A DNA stretch of 8,151 bases from CAVPLU01 sp050012535 (lineage in GTDB: Archaea; Thermoproteota; Bathyarchaeia; 40CM-2-53-6): contig JBEKGZ010000070.1 in NCBI GenBank assembly GCA_050012535.1, positions 1-8,151 on the forward strand, in the 5' to 3' direction. A program made the position numbers and the translations under genes. This document shows positions 1 through 5,371 of the stretch, piece by piece; position 1 is the first letter of the stretch, and every line of letters starts with the position of its first letter. Below the pieces are notes generated by a model. That model had not been told where the DNA came from and ran no database searches. It saw only the letters and a program-made list of their open reading frames with translations.

Positions 1-124
1 TATCCGGAACAGAACGGTGACAAGACGCTCATGGTCGAATCACAGCACCCTCAACCAGAGGCTTGGACGCCGTCGGCAACCTCTCAAGTTCGAACCCACC
101 AACGAGTACCCCTCAGCGTGTGCT
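1..124. other. Flank outside the right end of the first tnpB element; no gene supported
   Basis: This stretch lies beyond the 3' end of the minus-strand tnpB element. Two plus-strand frames stay open through it, but neither translation resembles a family I know and there is no start or Shine-Dalgarno signal. For a minus-strand IS605-type element, the roughly 20 nt just left of position 125 would be the variable guide appended to its omega RNA. Confidence 0.4.
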
Positions 125-152
125 GTCAGCTACCAACGATTGAAGTCGTTGG
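125..152 (-). repeat. Right-end hairpin of the minus-strand tnpB element
   Basis: On the minus strand, a 7-bp perfect stem CCAACGA/TCGTTGG encloses the loop CTTCAA (152-133) and is followed by TAGCTGAC. The tnpB stop codon TGA (128-126) lies within that tail, so the last codons of tnpB overlap the hairpin. This overlap is usual for the omega RNA scaffold of TnpB elements. The same structure, with two changes, occurs at 7379-7406 on the plus strand. Confidence 0.75.
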
Positions 153-965
153 CTTGTCCCTGAGGAGAGCTTGAGGCTCCAAAAGATTCCTCGGAACGAT
201 GGGGCTGCTGACTTGGCCCCTTGCGGCGATGTTCAACGCCGCTATGTAGTCGGCTGGACCAGCAAATCCGCATCCGACACATCTGAATTGGTCTCTTCTT
301 GGGCGACTCTTCTTGTCCTGGGCTCCGCATCTTGGGCATGTATGCGATCTCCCTCGCGGGTTCACATATATGACGGGTACGCCTGCGAGTTTCGCCTTGT
401 ATTCAATGAATTGTCGGAGCTGGTTGAAGCTCCAGGAATTGTGGCGGCGACGCTGCGCTTTACGAACCGTTGTCTGGCCGCGTATTCCTTTCAGGTTCTC
501 TAACGCGATTGCGCGGCCAGTGTCTTTCGCCTTCGCCACCAGCCTCTTGCTGATGATGTGGTTCACGTTTCTCCTGTGGCGTGCTTCGCATCCGCTGATT
601 CGTTTCAGGTGCCGTTTCGCGCTTTTCGATCCACATGCTTGAAGTTTGGCTTTGATTCGCTCATTGCGGTGCATGGCCTTGTCTATCTCTTGTCCCTTGT
701 AGGCAGTGCCGTCCGAGTCTAACGCGAGGTTGACGATGCCGAGATCCACGCCAAGGGCACTCACAGGATCGTATTCGTTTGCTTCGGGTGCATCAACTAC
801 AACTGCTAAGTAGAATCTGCGGTTGCGGAGGATGAGGTCGGCTTGTCCACGTACTCGAGTCATGCGTGCCTTCTGGTATTCTCCAATGCGAATAGGCACT
901 AGTATCCGCCCCTTCAGTGTCAAGATGGATGCTCGCTCAAGATGTTTCCAAGAGAGGATGCGTTG
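126..965 (-). pseudogene. tnpB: C-terminal part of an interrupted TnpB RNA-guided nuclease (canonical RuvC)
   Basis: This part encodes about 279 residues of a TnpB/OrfB protein, the RuvC-like, omega-RNA-guided DNA nuclease of IS200/IS605 elements. Numbering the restored 376-residue protein, RuvC-I is GVDLGIVNLA (Asp171), RuvC-II is IALENLKGI (Glu253), a zinc finger CPRC...FRCVGC uses Cys307, 310, 326 and 329, and RuvC-III is GPADYIAALNIA (Asp336). All three catalytic carboxylates are present in their usual places. The C-terminus ends inside the right-end hairpin. The wedge-domain text RILSWKHLE begins at 962; upstream of that the frame runs into the left end of the inserted element. An ATG at 995 keeps the frame open but lies in inserted sequence, so it is not a native start. 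The missing N-terminal part is at 2283-2576. Confidence 0.85.
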
Positions 966-1008
966 CATGCCCGCATCATACTGATAGCAGGACATAGTTT
1001 CAGTTTGC

Positions 1009-1030
1009 TCTCGCGTCTTTAAGCGTGAGA
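1009..1030 (+). repeat. Left-end hairpin of the inserted element
   Basis: TCTCGCG (1009-1015) pairs with CGTGAGA (1024-1030), a 7-bp stem with one G-T wobble and an 8-nt loop. It lies 43 nt inside the left boundary and 27 nt before the tnpB start, a position compatible with a subterminal transposase recognition hairpin. It could also be a leader structure. Confidence 0.45.
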
Positions 1031-1056
1031 TGGATCATGAAGGATAGGCGGACGGG

Positions 1057-2271
1057 TTGAAGCTGACGATTCCCGCGTACGTTCGCGGGTTGCATCCTGA
1101 AGTTGAGCAGCTCATGTTTAGATTCGGTAACTGCCGTCGACGTGCGTACTCGATGAACCGGAAAGGCATGGATAGGCTGAGCATTATCAGGCAGCTACGT
1201 GAAGAAGTAGGCATACCTGCCCGCTATGTGAGCGCCGCCTACGACACCATCAAGGCTCTGCCATCACACGTTACCTTCGGTGGGCTTGAACTGCGAAGAC
1301 TCAGAGAAACAGGAAAGATAACTCGTGAGGAATATCACAGACGCAGGAACAGGCTGCTTGTCTGCCGAGGCGAAGCAAGCCAGAAGGGCAACCTCTGCCT
1401 CAGAATTGAAGAAAGCGGAAAGCTCAGAGTAACCGTTGCTGAAAAGCAATGGGTCTCACTTCCATTGTTCACTCCGGAAAAGTACAGGCCACGACTAACA
1501 GAGGCACCCTACTACACTGTAGCCCTCAAGAGACGAGACGACTGCAGCGGCTACGATGTGCGAATCACCATCCCCATCGAAGAGCCAGCAACTGTGAATG
1601 AACCTAAACGCGTTATGGCTCTAGACATCAACTCAGGGCATGTAGACTTCGCAGTCATCGAGAAAGAGAATCTGAAGCCTGTAGCTTTCGGAAAGCTCAA
1701 CTGCAGCACGATCCTCGACGCCCGGAAAGCTGAGAAACGCAGACGCATCCACCTCCTCGTGAATAAAGTCCGGAATGTAGCGAAACATTACGGCGCCGAA
1801 GTCGTGGCGGGGAAGCTTAAGACGCTGCATTCAAGAGTCCGCAGCCGCGCAAACCGTAAGACGCAGGGCATGAACCAGTACACAATGCAGCAGATAATGG
1901 CGTACAAGCTTCCGATGAATGGCGTCAGGTATGGTGTACGGTCTGAAGCGTACACGTCCAAGGTTGGCAGGAAACTATCGAAACCGCTCGGCCTAGACGT
2001 GCATAAGGCGGCTGCGTACGCGTTCTCCGTTAAGGTAACCGACTACCCATCGTTCCTGTTCCTTCGTGGTGTCCATGCAAATGAAGAAGATGGAATTCTA
2101 AGCATGCGGCTAAACGGAGGAAGCGAACCCACAGTTCTGCATCAGACCCTCGCGGGCTTGGTGCACAATGAAGCTGGCCTGCTGCCAGTGGAGGCTACAC
2201 CCCAACACAAGGTAGGGGCGGAAGACATCACGATGTCTCTTCCAACCCACATCCTACAAGTGAAAGTATGA
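1057..2271 (+). CDS. tnpB: TnpB-family nuclease with relocated RuvC glutamate, no zinc finger
   Basis: This 404-residue protein is from the archaeal IS1341-like TnpB group. RuvC-I is MALDINSGHVDFAV (Asp190). The segment aligned to RuvC-II reads GAEVVAGKLKTL, with Gly252 where the catalytic Glu normally sits. Exactly 45 residues later is Glu297 in RSEAYTSKVG, where canonical TnpBs have the Pro of an NPxxTS motif. RuvC-III is GLDVHKAAAYAF (Asp314). No CxxC pair exists, so there is no zinc ribbon. A relocated glutamate is known from Fanzor proteins and some TnpBs, so I infer a competent nuclease rather than a dead one. The start is TTG at 1057; an in-frame stop lies 12 bp upstream. The last 30-40 codons overlap the structured right end, and the stop codon falls inside the terminal inverted repeat. 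Confidence 0.85.
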   Translation: MKLTIPAYVRGLHPEVEQLMFRFGNCRRRAYSMNRKGMDRLSIIRQLREEVGIPARYVSAAYDTIKALPSHVTFGGLELRRLRETGKITREEYHRRRNRLLVCRGEASQKGNLCLRIEESGKLRVTVAEKQWVSLPLFTPEKYRPRLTEAPYYTVALKRRDDCSGYDVRITIPIEEPATVNEPKRVMALDINSGHVDFAVIEKENLKPVAFGKLNCSTILDARKAEKRRRIHLLVNKVRNVAKHYGAEVVAGKLKTLHSRVRSRANRKTQGMNQYTMQQIMAYKLPMNGVRYGVRSEAYTSKVGRKLSKPLGLDVHKAAAYAFSVKVTDYPSFLFLRGVHANEEDGILSMRLNGGSEPTVLHQTLAGLVHNEAGLLPVEATPQHKVGAEDITMSLPTHILQVKV

Positions 2272-2282
2272 TGCAGGGTTCC
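2160..2282 (+). ncRNA. Putative omega RNA scaffold at the right end of the inserted element
   Basis: TnpB proteins use an RNA from the 3' end of their element, overlapping the tnpB 3' coding region and running into the flank, which supplies the guide. Here the end of tnpB is structured: CTGGC/GCCAG hairpin near 2174-2188, and GGAAGACAT (2220-2228) pairing with ATGTC-TC-TTCC (2233-2243) with a 2-nt bulge. The 5' limit is arbitrary. The guide would start at about 2283-2286, inside the interrupted tnpB of the host element. Confidence 0.45.
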
Positions 2283-2588
2283 TTGATCGTACACCATTGC
2301 GCCGTGTGGTTTGAATGTGGGCTTCTTGGACCTGTCTTGCTTGTAGGCTTCGCAGACTTTTGCTATTGCACGAATCGCCATCTGCGCGGAGAGGCCAAAC
2401 TTTTCCCTCGCTTGTCGGTAGACCTTTCTCTGAAGCCTCATCTTGTTTGCGGTGTGCAACTTGTACGCTGTAAATGCGATGAAGTTACAAGCCTCATTGA
2501 AACGGCGGATAGTCTCAAGAAGCGCGTCGAATTGTACCTTGTCGGTCTCCAAGCGCACGAATAGTGTCTGCTTCATGTCGGCGAGCAT
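2283..2588 (-). pseudogene. tnpB: N-terminal part of the interrupted canonical TnpB
   Basis: From ATG at 2576 this encodes 98 residues, MKQTLFVRLETDKVQFDALL to PHGAMVYDQ, the N-terminal helical region of an OrfB/TnpB protein with the characteristic FNEACNFIA and GLSAQMAIRAIAKV segments. A second in-frame ATG at 2588 would add four residues; I prefer 2576 because MKQTL matches the usual family start. Reading past 2283 enters the inserted element and gives unrelated sequence. The last native codon, CAA (2285-2283), is the same codon found at 965-963, and joining the halves there gives VYDQ|RILSW, the normal family text. Total restored length is 376 residues, typical for TnpB. Confidence 0.88.
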
Positions 2589-2605
2589 CCTGCGACTGAG
2601 GGATT

Positions 2606-2619
2606 GTATTGTTCAATAC
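2606..2619. repeat. 14-bp palindrome in the leader of the interrupted tnpB
   Basis: GTATTG-TT-CAATAC has a perfect 6-bp stem with a 2-nt loop. It lies between the left-end hairpin and the tnpB start (minus strand), 30 nt upstream of the ATG at 2576. It may be an operator or a leader hairpin; the sequence alone does not decide. Confidence 0.35.
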
Positions 2620-2634
2620 GCCCGCATAAGGCTC

Positions 2635-2676
2635 CCGCAATTCCTCCCACGAATCAATTCGTGGGCTTCCTTGCGG
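2635..2676 (-). repeat. 42-nt left-end double-stem hairpin, copy 1
   Basis: On the minus strand, an outer stem CCGCAA/TTGCGG flanks an inner 8-bp stem CCCACGAA/TTCGTGGG with loop TTGA, separated by GGAAG and AGGAA. The only difference from the plus-strand copy at 6851-6892 is one base in the loop. Both copies lie upstream of a tnpB reading in the same direction, which identifies this as the left end. The block GCAAGGAAGCCCAC resembles GCAAGAAACCCCAC at the left end of the element starting near 3389 (12 of 14 identical). Confidence 0.8.
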
Positions 2677-2723
2677 TTTTCATGTGACACACTCAAGATC
2701 GGTACCTTTCTGGGAGATGATCG

Positions 2724-2996
2724 CAAACTGCAGCCAAGTGGTTCAACATAGAGGGACTGTCAGATAGCACTGTGAAGGTCAAGGAACCGCACGTCAGAGG
2801 AGACGCAGAACTAGTCGCTCCAATCCACATCATATACGAAGTTGGCAACTCGATCTGGGGGAACCCACAGCTCACAGATAAGCATGCAAGGGATGGCGTT
2901 GTCTCCATCCTGAGGTTGGGCATAGAACTGATTCAACCGACTCCAGAAAGAGTCAGCCGCGCGATGGAGATCGCAAGACTGAGGCACACAACTTTC
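2724..2996 (+). pseudogene. vapC: VapC-type PIN domain fragment, truncated at both ends
   Basis: The frame reads AAKWFNIEGLSDSTVKVKEP then ELVAPIHIIYEVGNSIWGN, LRLGIELIQPTPERVSRAMEIARL and RHTTF. This is the body of a VapC-type PIN ribonuclease: the (A)xKWF strand end near the N-terminus, the conserved Glu in YEVGN, and the IARLRHTTF lead-in to the last acidic motif. Both catalytic ends are missing. The first Asp should lie just before AAKWF, but there the frame has a stop (2718-2720). The YDAxY motif should follow TTF, but there the sequence changes into rfbB. No partner antitoxin is visible. It is surely non-functional. Confidence 0.75.
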
Positions 2997-3384
2997 TGCG
3001 CGTGCGAAGGATCAACGAAACCGACTGCAAGGTGATCAACCTCGACAAGCTCACATATGCCGGGAACCTGAGGAACATCAAGGATCTTCGTGGCAACAAG
3101 CGACACAGGTTCGTTAAAGGGGATGTCAGAAACCGCAAGCTTGCGGACTCGCTTGTCGGGAAAGTCGATGCGGTAGTGAATTTCGCGGCCGAGTCCCACG
3201 TCGACGTAGCATCCAGACGCCACAGGTCTTCGTTGAGACGAACGTTCTCGGAACGCAAGTCCTTCTTGAGGCATGCCGAAGGTTTGGTGTTCGGTTCGAG
3301 CAGACCAGTACGGACGAGGTCTATGGTAGAGAGAGTCAAGTATAGCCCTTTAAGCGTGAGCCTCTGTTGACCATTAGCAAGGAA
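2990..3384 (+). pseudogene. rfbB: Decayed fragment of dTDP-glucose 4,6-dehydratase
   Basis: RfbB/RmlB converts dTDP-glucose to dTDP-4-keto-6-deoxyglucose, used for surface sugars. The fragment shows KVINLDKLTYAGNL and VVNFAAESHVD in one frame (to about 3205), then SIQTPQVFVETNVLGTQVLL and QTSTDEVYG in another, then PFKREPLLTIS after an in-frame TAG (3343-3345). The frame change fits loss of one C from the Arg codon in HVDRSI. The N-terminal GxxGxxG nucleotide-binding motif is absent because the gene is fused to the vapC remnant. The C-terminal two thirds, including YxxxK, is absent because the next tnpB element starts here. An ATG/GTG-initiated short protein from 3002 is very unlikely to be meaningful. 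Confidence 0.85.
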
Positions 3385-3397
3385 TTGAGCAAGAAAC

Positions 3398-3419
3398 CCC
3401 ACAGCCCTTTAGGGGTGGG
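3398..3419 (+). repeat. Left-end hairpin of the third element
   Basis: Arms CCCAC-AG-CCCT and AGGG-GTGGG enclose a TT loop; AG forms a 2-nt bulge on the 5' arm. The same design is found at 4811-4832 with CA as the bulge. GCAAGAAA precedes it, matching the left ends of the other element family here. Confidence 0.65.
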
Positions 3420-3430
3420 ATGAATCGCGT

Positions 3431-3448
3431 GTCAGCCTTCAGGCTGAC
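3431..3448. repeat. Perfect 7-bp hairpin in the left arm of the third element
   Basis: GTCAGCC-TTCA-GGCTGAC is a perfect inverted repeat. Flanking GAAT (3422-3425) and ATTC (3451-3454) can add an outer stem. It sits between the terminal hairpin and the promoter of tnpB. It may stop read-through into the element or act as a second recognition structure. Confidence 0.45.
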
Positions 3449-3475
3449 CAATTCCGCGAGCACAACCCTCCACGG

Positions 3476-3482
3476 TTTATAA
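3476..3482 (+). promoter_or_regulatory. Possible archaeal TATA box for tnpB
   Basis: TTTATAA lies 36 nt upstream of the ATG at 3519. An archaeal TATA box usually sits about 26 nt before the transcript start, which would give a leader of roughly 10-15 nt. A small hairpin CGATC-AGTA-GATCG (3484-3497) lies between the box and the start. The call rests on position and composition only. Confidence 0.4.
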
Positions 3483-3518
3483 CCGATCAGTAGATCGAGA
3501 TAGGTAGAAGGGAACGTG

Positions 3519-4838
3519 ATGCTTGTCGTCAAGACTGTGAAGATTCCAGTCCACTACGGCATCACGACGCATAAACTTTCAATTCTTGATTCGTTGACGG
3601 CGCGAACCACATACGGTGTCTGGTTATGGTCAAAGTTGTTCAAGGAACACGCATTGAAGGGCTCCTACGTGGACAGGCGATTGTTCCATGAACATGTTAA
3701 GCAGCAAGCAGAACTCAGTGGTGCTATGGCTCAATGTTGCTTCGACGCAGCCTCATGGATGTGGCGGAGTTCCCGTGAAGCACACAAGACTTGGCGTAGA
3801 AACGTTGCGATCGCCAGACGCGAAGGTGACAAGTGGTGGCTTCGCAAGCTTCTACAGAGAGAACCGCAGGAACCGTTCACGAACGGCATGAACGGAAAAG
3901 TATCTATTTGGTTTGACACGCGGATAGGCTCCATTGAAAAGTCGAAACATCTCAAACTCTGTCCATACGTGGCACGTGTCTCCACGCTTCGAAGAGGCGT
4001 CAAACTCACAATCCCGCTGAATCCTGCAAAGTATCACCTGGACATCCTAACGCGAGGTGCTGTGAAAAGTTTCCAACTTGTGAAGCGGCATGGGAAATGG
4101 CATGTTCACGTGAAGGTTGAATGTACAGTGAAAACGCAGTCTGTCTATGCGGTGCGTGGAATCGACCTTGGAGTGAAGCGGTCAATCGCATCCGTGATGC
4201 TGAAACCGAATCAGCCTCTAAGGTCAACTGACTTTTCAATCCAGACGGACGGGCCTAAACGGCATCGCCTCAACGAGCTTGAAAAACGCATAGCGACACT
4301 CCAGTCCGCGCGGAAGTGGGGGCCGCTGAAACGACTACGGCATAAGAGACTGCATGTCAGCGAATACTACGACCGACTAGCAGCGAAACAAGTTGCCACA
4401 ACATCCCAAAACTGTTTCGTCGCGGTTGGCTATCCGAAGGACATCAAGTACACGAATCCAAAAGGCAACGGCAATCCACGTCAACGCAGGATGCTTGCAC
4501 ATTGGACCTACGGACGCATGATACGGTACCTCCAGGAAGAATGCGGGAAGCTAGGCGTTCCAACAGAAGCGCCAGATGAACGCTGGTCCAGTCGAACATG
4601 TCACCGCTGCGGCTCACGCCACACGGAACGCTTGACGCAGAGTATCTTCCACTGCTGGAACTGTGAACTCATCTACAACGCTGACTACAACAGCAGCATC
4701 AATATCGGGTCGCGTTTCATGCCAAAGGCCACGACTCGACGGGCCACAGATGATTTGGCCTATGCTCGGAATGAACAGGCAAGAGAAATAGTAGCCTGCG
4801 AGCGGAGAAGCCCACACCCATTTATGGGTGGGAGCTAA
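3519..4838 (+). CDS. tnpB: TnpB-family nuclease with relocated RuvC glutamate and intact zinc finger
   Basis: This is an intact TnpB/OrfB protein of 439-440 residues (GTG at 3516 is directly followed by ATG at 3519; I use ATG, numbering below counts from the GTG). RuvC-I is RGIDLGVKRSIA (Asp217). The RuvC-II segment reads FVAVGYPKDIK with Gly305 in place of the catalytic Glu. The later motif is DERWSSRTCHRCG, placing Glu355 where canonical TnpBs have the Pro of NPxx(T/S)S. The zinc finger uses Cys362, 365, 380 and 383, and RuvC-III is NADYNSSINIG (Asp390). I infer a functional enzyme with a rearranged active site; the alternative is a nuclease-dead TnpB-like regulator. The C-terminus overlaps the right-end hairpin. 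It reads toward the MNT gene, whose start is 24 bp past the stop codon. Confidence 0.85.
   Translation: MLVVKTVKIPVHYGITTHKLSILDSLTARTTYGVWLWSKLFKEHALKGSYVDRRLFHEHVKQQAELSGAMAQCCFDAASWMWRSSREAHKTWRRNVAIARREGDKWWLRKLLQREPQEPFTNGMNGKVSIWFDTRIGSIEKSKHLKLCPYVARVSTLRRGVKLTIPLNPAKYHLDILTRGAVKSFQLVKRHGKWHVHVKVECTVKTQSVYAVRGIDLGVKRSIASVMLKPNQPLRSTDFSIQTDGPKRHRLNELEKRIATLQSARKWGPLKRLRHKRLHVSEYYDRLAAKQVATTSQNCFVAVGYPKDIKYTNPKGNGNPRQRRMLAHWTYGRMIRYLQEECGKLGVPTEAPDERWSSRTCHRCGSRHTERLTQSIFHCWNCELIYNADYNSSINIGSRFMPKATTRRATDDLAYARNEQAREIVACERRSPHPFMGGS
4811..4838 (+). repeat. Right-end hairpin of the third element, overlapping the tnpB stop
   Basis: CCCA-CA-CCCAT (4811-4821) pairs with ATGGG-TGGG (4824-4832), with a TT loop and a CA bulge. 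AGCTAATC follows, similar to the TAGCTGAC tail of the other element family. The tnpB stop TAA is at 4836-4838. An omega RNA from this element should end with this hairpin plus a guide read from the sequence just upstream of the MNT gene. Confidence 0.65.
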
Positions 4839-4862
4839 TCACCTAACCGGGGAAGCCGAGAG

Positions 4863-5360
4863 TTGCTTCAGGTCGAATATCGTGAGCTTGGAGAAGACTA
4901 CGCTGAGGCGGTGAAAGCATTCTTCGGCGACCGCCTTGTCTCAATATGCTTCTTCGGATCTACGACACGAGGCGAGGCCTCGCTCGACAGCGACATTGAC
5001 GTATTGGTAGTGGCAGAGGATCTGCCAAGAGATCTTGGGTCGCGAGTTCGAGAAACCAATCGAATTCATGAATCCGTGAAGAGAGGAGAAGCGTACCGTA
5101 GAGTGAGGTCTGGAGGTAGAAGCGCGTTCATATCCGACGTTTATCTGACGCCTGAGGAGGCTCGATCTCATCCCCCGATCCTCCTGGATGTCGCGGATCA
5201 TGGAGTAATAGTGTACGATAGAGACGGTTTCCTAGCGGGAGTGCTTGAGGATATCAGGAAGAAGCTGAGGCAGCTCGGGGCAAGGAAGGTCGCCGCCAAG
5301 AAAGGCTACTATTGGGTTCTGAAGCCGGACGCGAAGCCCACGGAGGTCGTCGAGATTTGA
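4863..5360 (+). CDS. MNT-type minimal nucleotidyltransferase (antitoxin of an MNT/HEPN pair)
   Basis: This 165-residue protein belongs to the minimal nucleotidyltransferase group (polymerase-beta superfamily), which modifies and silences a partner HEPN ribonuclease. The signature is FFGSTTRGEASLDSDIDVLV at residues 30-49, with the GS pair at 32-33 and metal-binding Asp44 and Asp46. A third carboxylate candidate is Asp92 in FISDVYLT. The C-terminus ends KGYYWVLKPDAKPTEVVEI. The start is TTG at 4863; no better in-frame start lies between the upstream tnpB stop and the NTase core. The third tnpB element ends about 20 bp upstream, so the native promoter was probably displaced, and expression may depend on read-through. 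The HEPN gene follows 11 bp later with its Shine-Dalgarno overlapping this stop codon, so the two form an operon. Confidence 0.85.
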   Translation: MLQVEYRELGEDYAEAVKAFFGDRLVSICFFGSTTRGEASLDSDIDVLVVAEDLPRDLGSRVRETNRIHESVKRGEAYRRVRSGGRSAFISDVYLTPEEARSHPPILLDVADHGVIVYDRDGFLAGVLEDIRKKLRQLGARKVAAKKGYYWVLKPDAKPTEVVEI

Positions 5361-5364
5361 GGAG
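5358..5364 (+). promoter_or_regulatory. Shine-Dalgarno site overlapping the MNT stop codon
   Basis: TGAGGAG contains the MNT stop TGA and a GAGGAG core, 7 nt before the ATG at 5372. It supports translational coupling and fixes the HEPN start at 5372 rather than at an upstream alternative start near 5312 that would overlap the MNT gene. Confidence 0.65.
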
Positions 5365-5371
5365 CACGAAA

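Larger units (their letters stand above)
966..2282 (+). mobile_element. Second tnpB-only element inserted within the first tnpB gene
   Basis: Boundaries come from restoring the interrupted gene. Left flank ...GATGCG-TTG (963-965) and right flank TTG-ATCGTAC (2283 on) join into an uninterrupted tnpB frame when 966-2282 and one TTG are removed. The 1317-bp insert begins CATGCCCGCATCATACT and ends AGTATGATGCAGGGTTCC. Near its ends lies a perfect 10-bp inverted repeat, GCATCATACT (973-982) and AGTATGATGC (2265-2274), extended by CCC/GGG with a one-base gap. TTG flanks it on both sides, which could be a 3-bp duplication or an IS605-style target match. It encodes one protein, a TnpB, and no transposase. 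Confidence 0.85.
125..2676 (-). mobile_element. IS605/IS1341-type tnpB-only element, interrupted by a second element
   Basis: The element is read on the minus strand from a left-end hairpin (2635-2676) through the tnpB N part (2576-2283) and the tnpB C part (965-126) to a right-end hairpin (152-133) followed by TAGCTGAC (132-125). A plus-strand element at 966-2282 sits inside the gene. Both ends recur around the decayed element at 6851-7406: 41 of 42 positions match at the left and 28 of 30 at the right. In that comparison similarity stops straight after TAGCTGAC, so I place the right boundary near 125. The exact left cleavage site is not certain. No tnpA is present. Confidence 0.75.
3389..4843 (+). 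mobile_element. Third tnpB-only IS605/IS1341-type element
   Basis: The left end carries a GCAAGAAACCCCAC block (3389-3402) and a bulged hairpin at 3398-3419; the right end carries a hairpin of the same architecture at 4811-4832. Both hairpins read in the same direction on the plus strand, as in IS200/IS605 elements, and each has a two-base bulge on its 5' arm and a TT loop. Between them is one intact tnpB. The outer boundaries are estimates, good to perhaps 10 bp. The left side abuts rfbB debris and the right side abuts an MNT gene, so the flanks did not come from one gene. Confidence 0.7.

Noticed and set aside
85..110. GTTCGAA followed by CCCACC looks like a tRNA T-loop
   Set aside because: No matching 5-bp T-stem can be formed on either strand and no acceptor or anticodon arm lies at the right distance.
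171..642. Open frames on the plus strand opposite the canonical tnpB
   Set aside because: They are antisense shadows of a well-supported tnpB and resemble no family.
2142..2282. Continuation of the minus-strand tnpB N part into the inserted element
   Set aside because: Beyond 2283 the translation is antisense to the inserted tnpB and lacks TnpB similarity.
1018..3360. The 12-mer TTTAAGCGTGAG occurs at 1018-1029 and again at 3349-3360
   Set aside because: In the second place it is the coding text FKRE of the rfbB remnant. One or two chance 12-mer matches are expected in 8 kb, so it is not a shared element end.
5312..5371. An earlier in-frame start for the HEPN gene
   Set aside because: It would overlap the MNT gene by about 50 bp, while ATG 5372 has a well-spaced Shine-Dalgarno.
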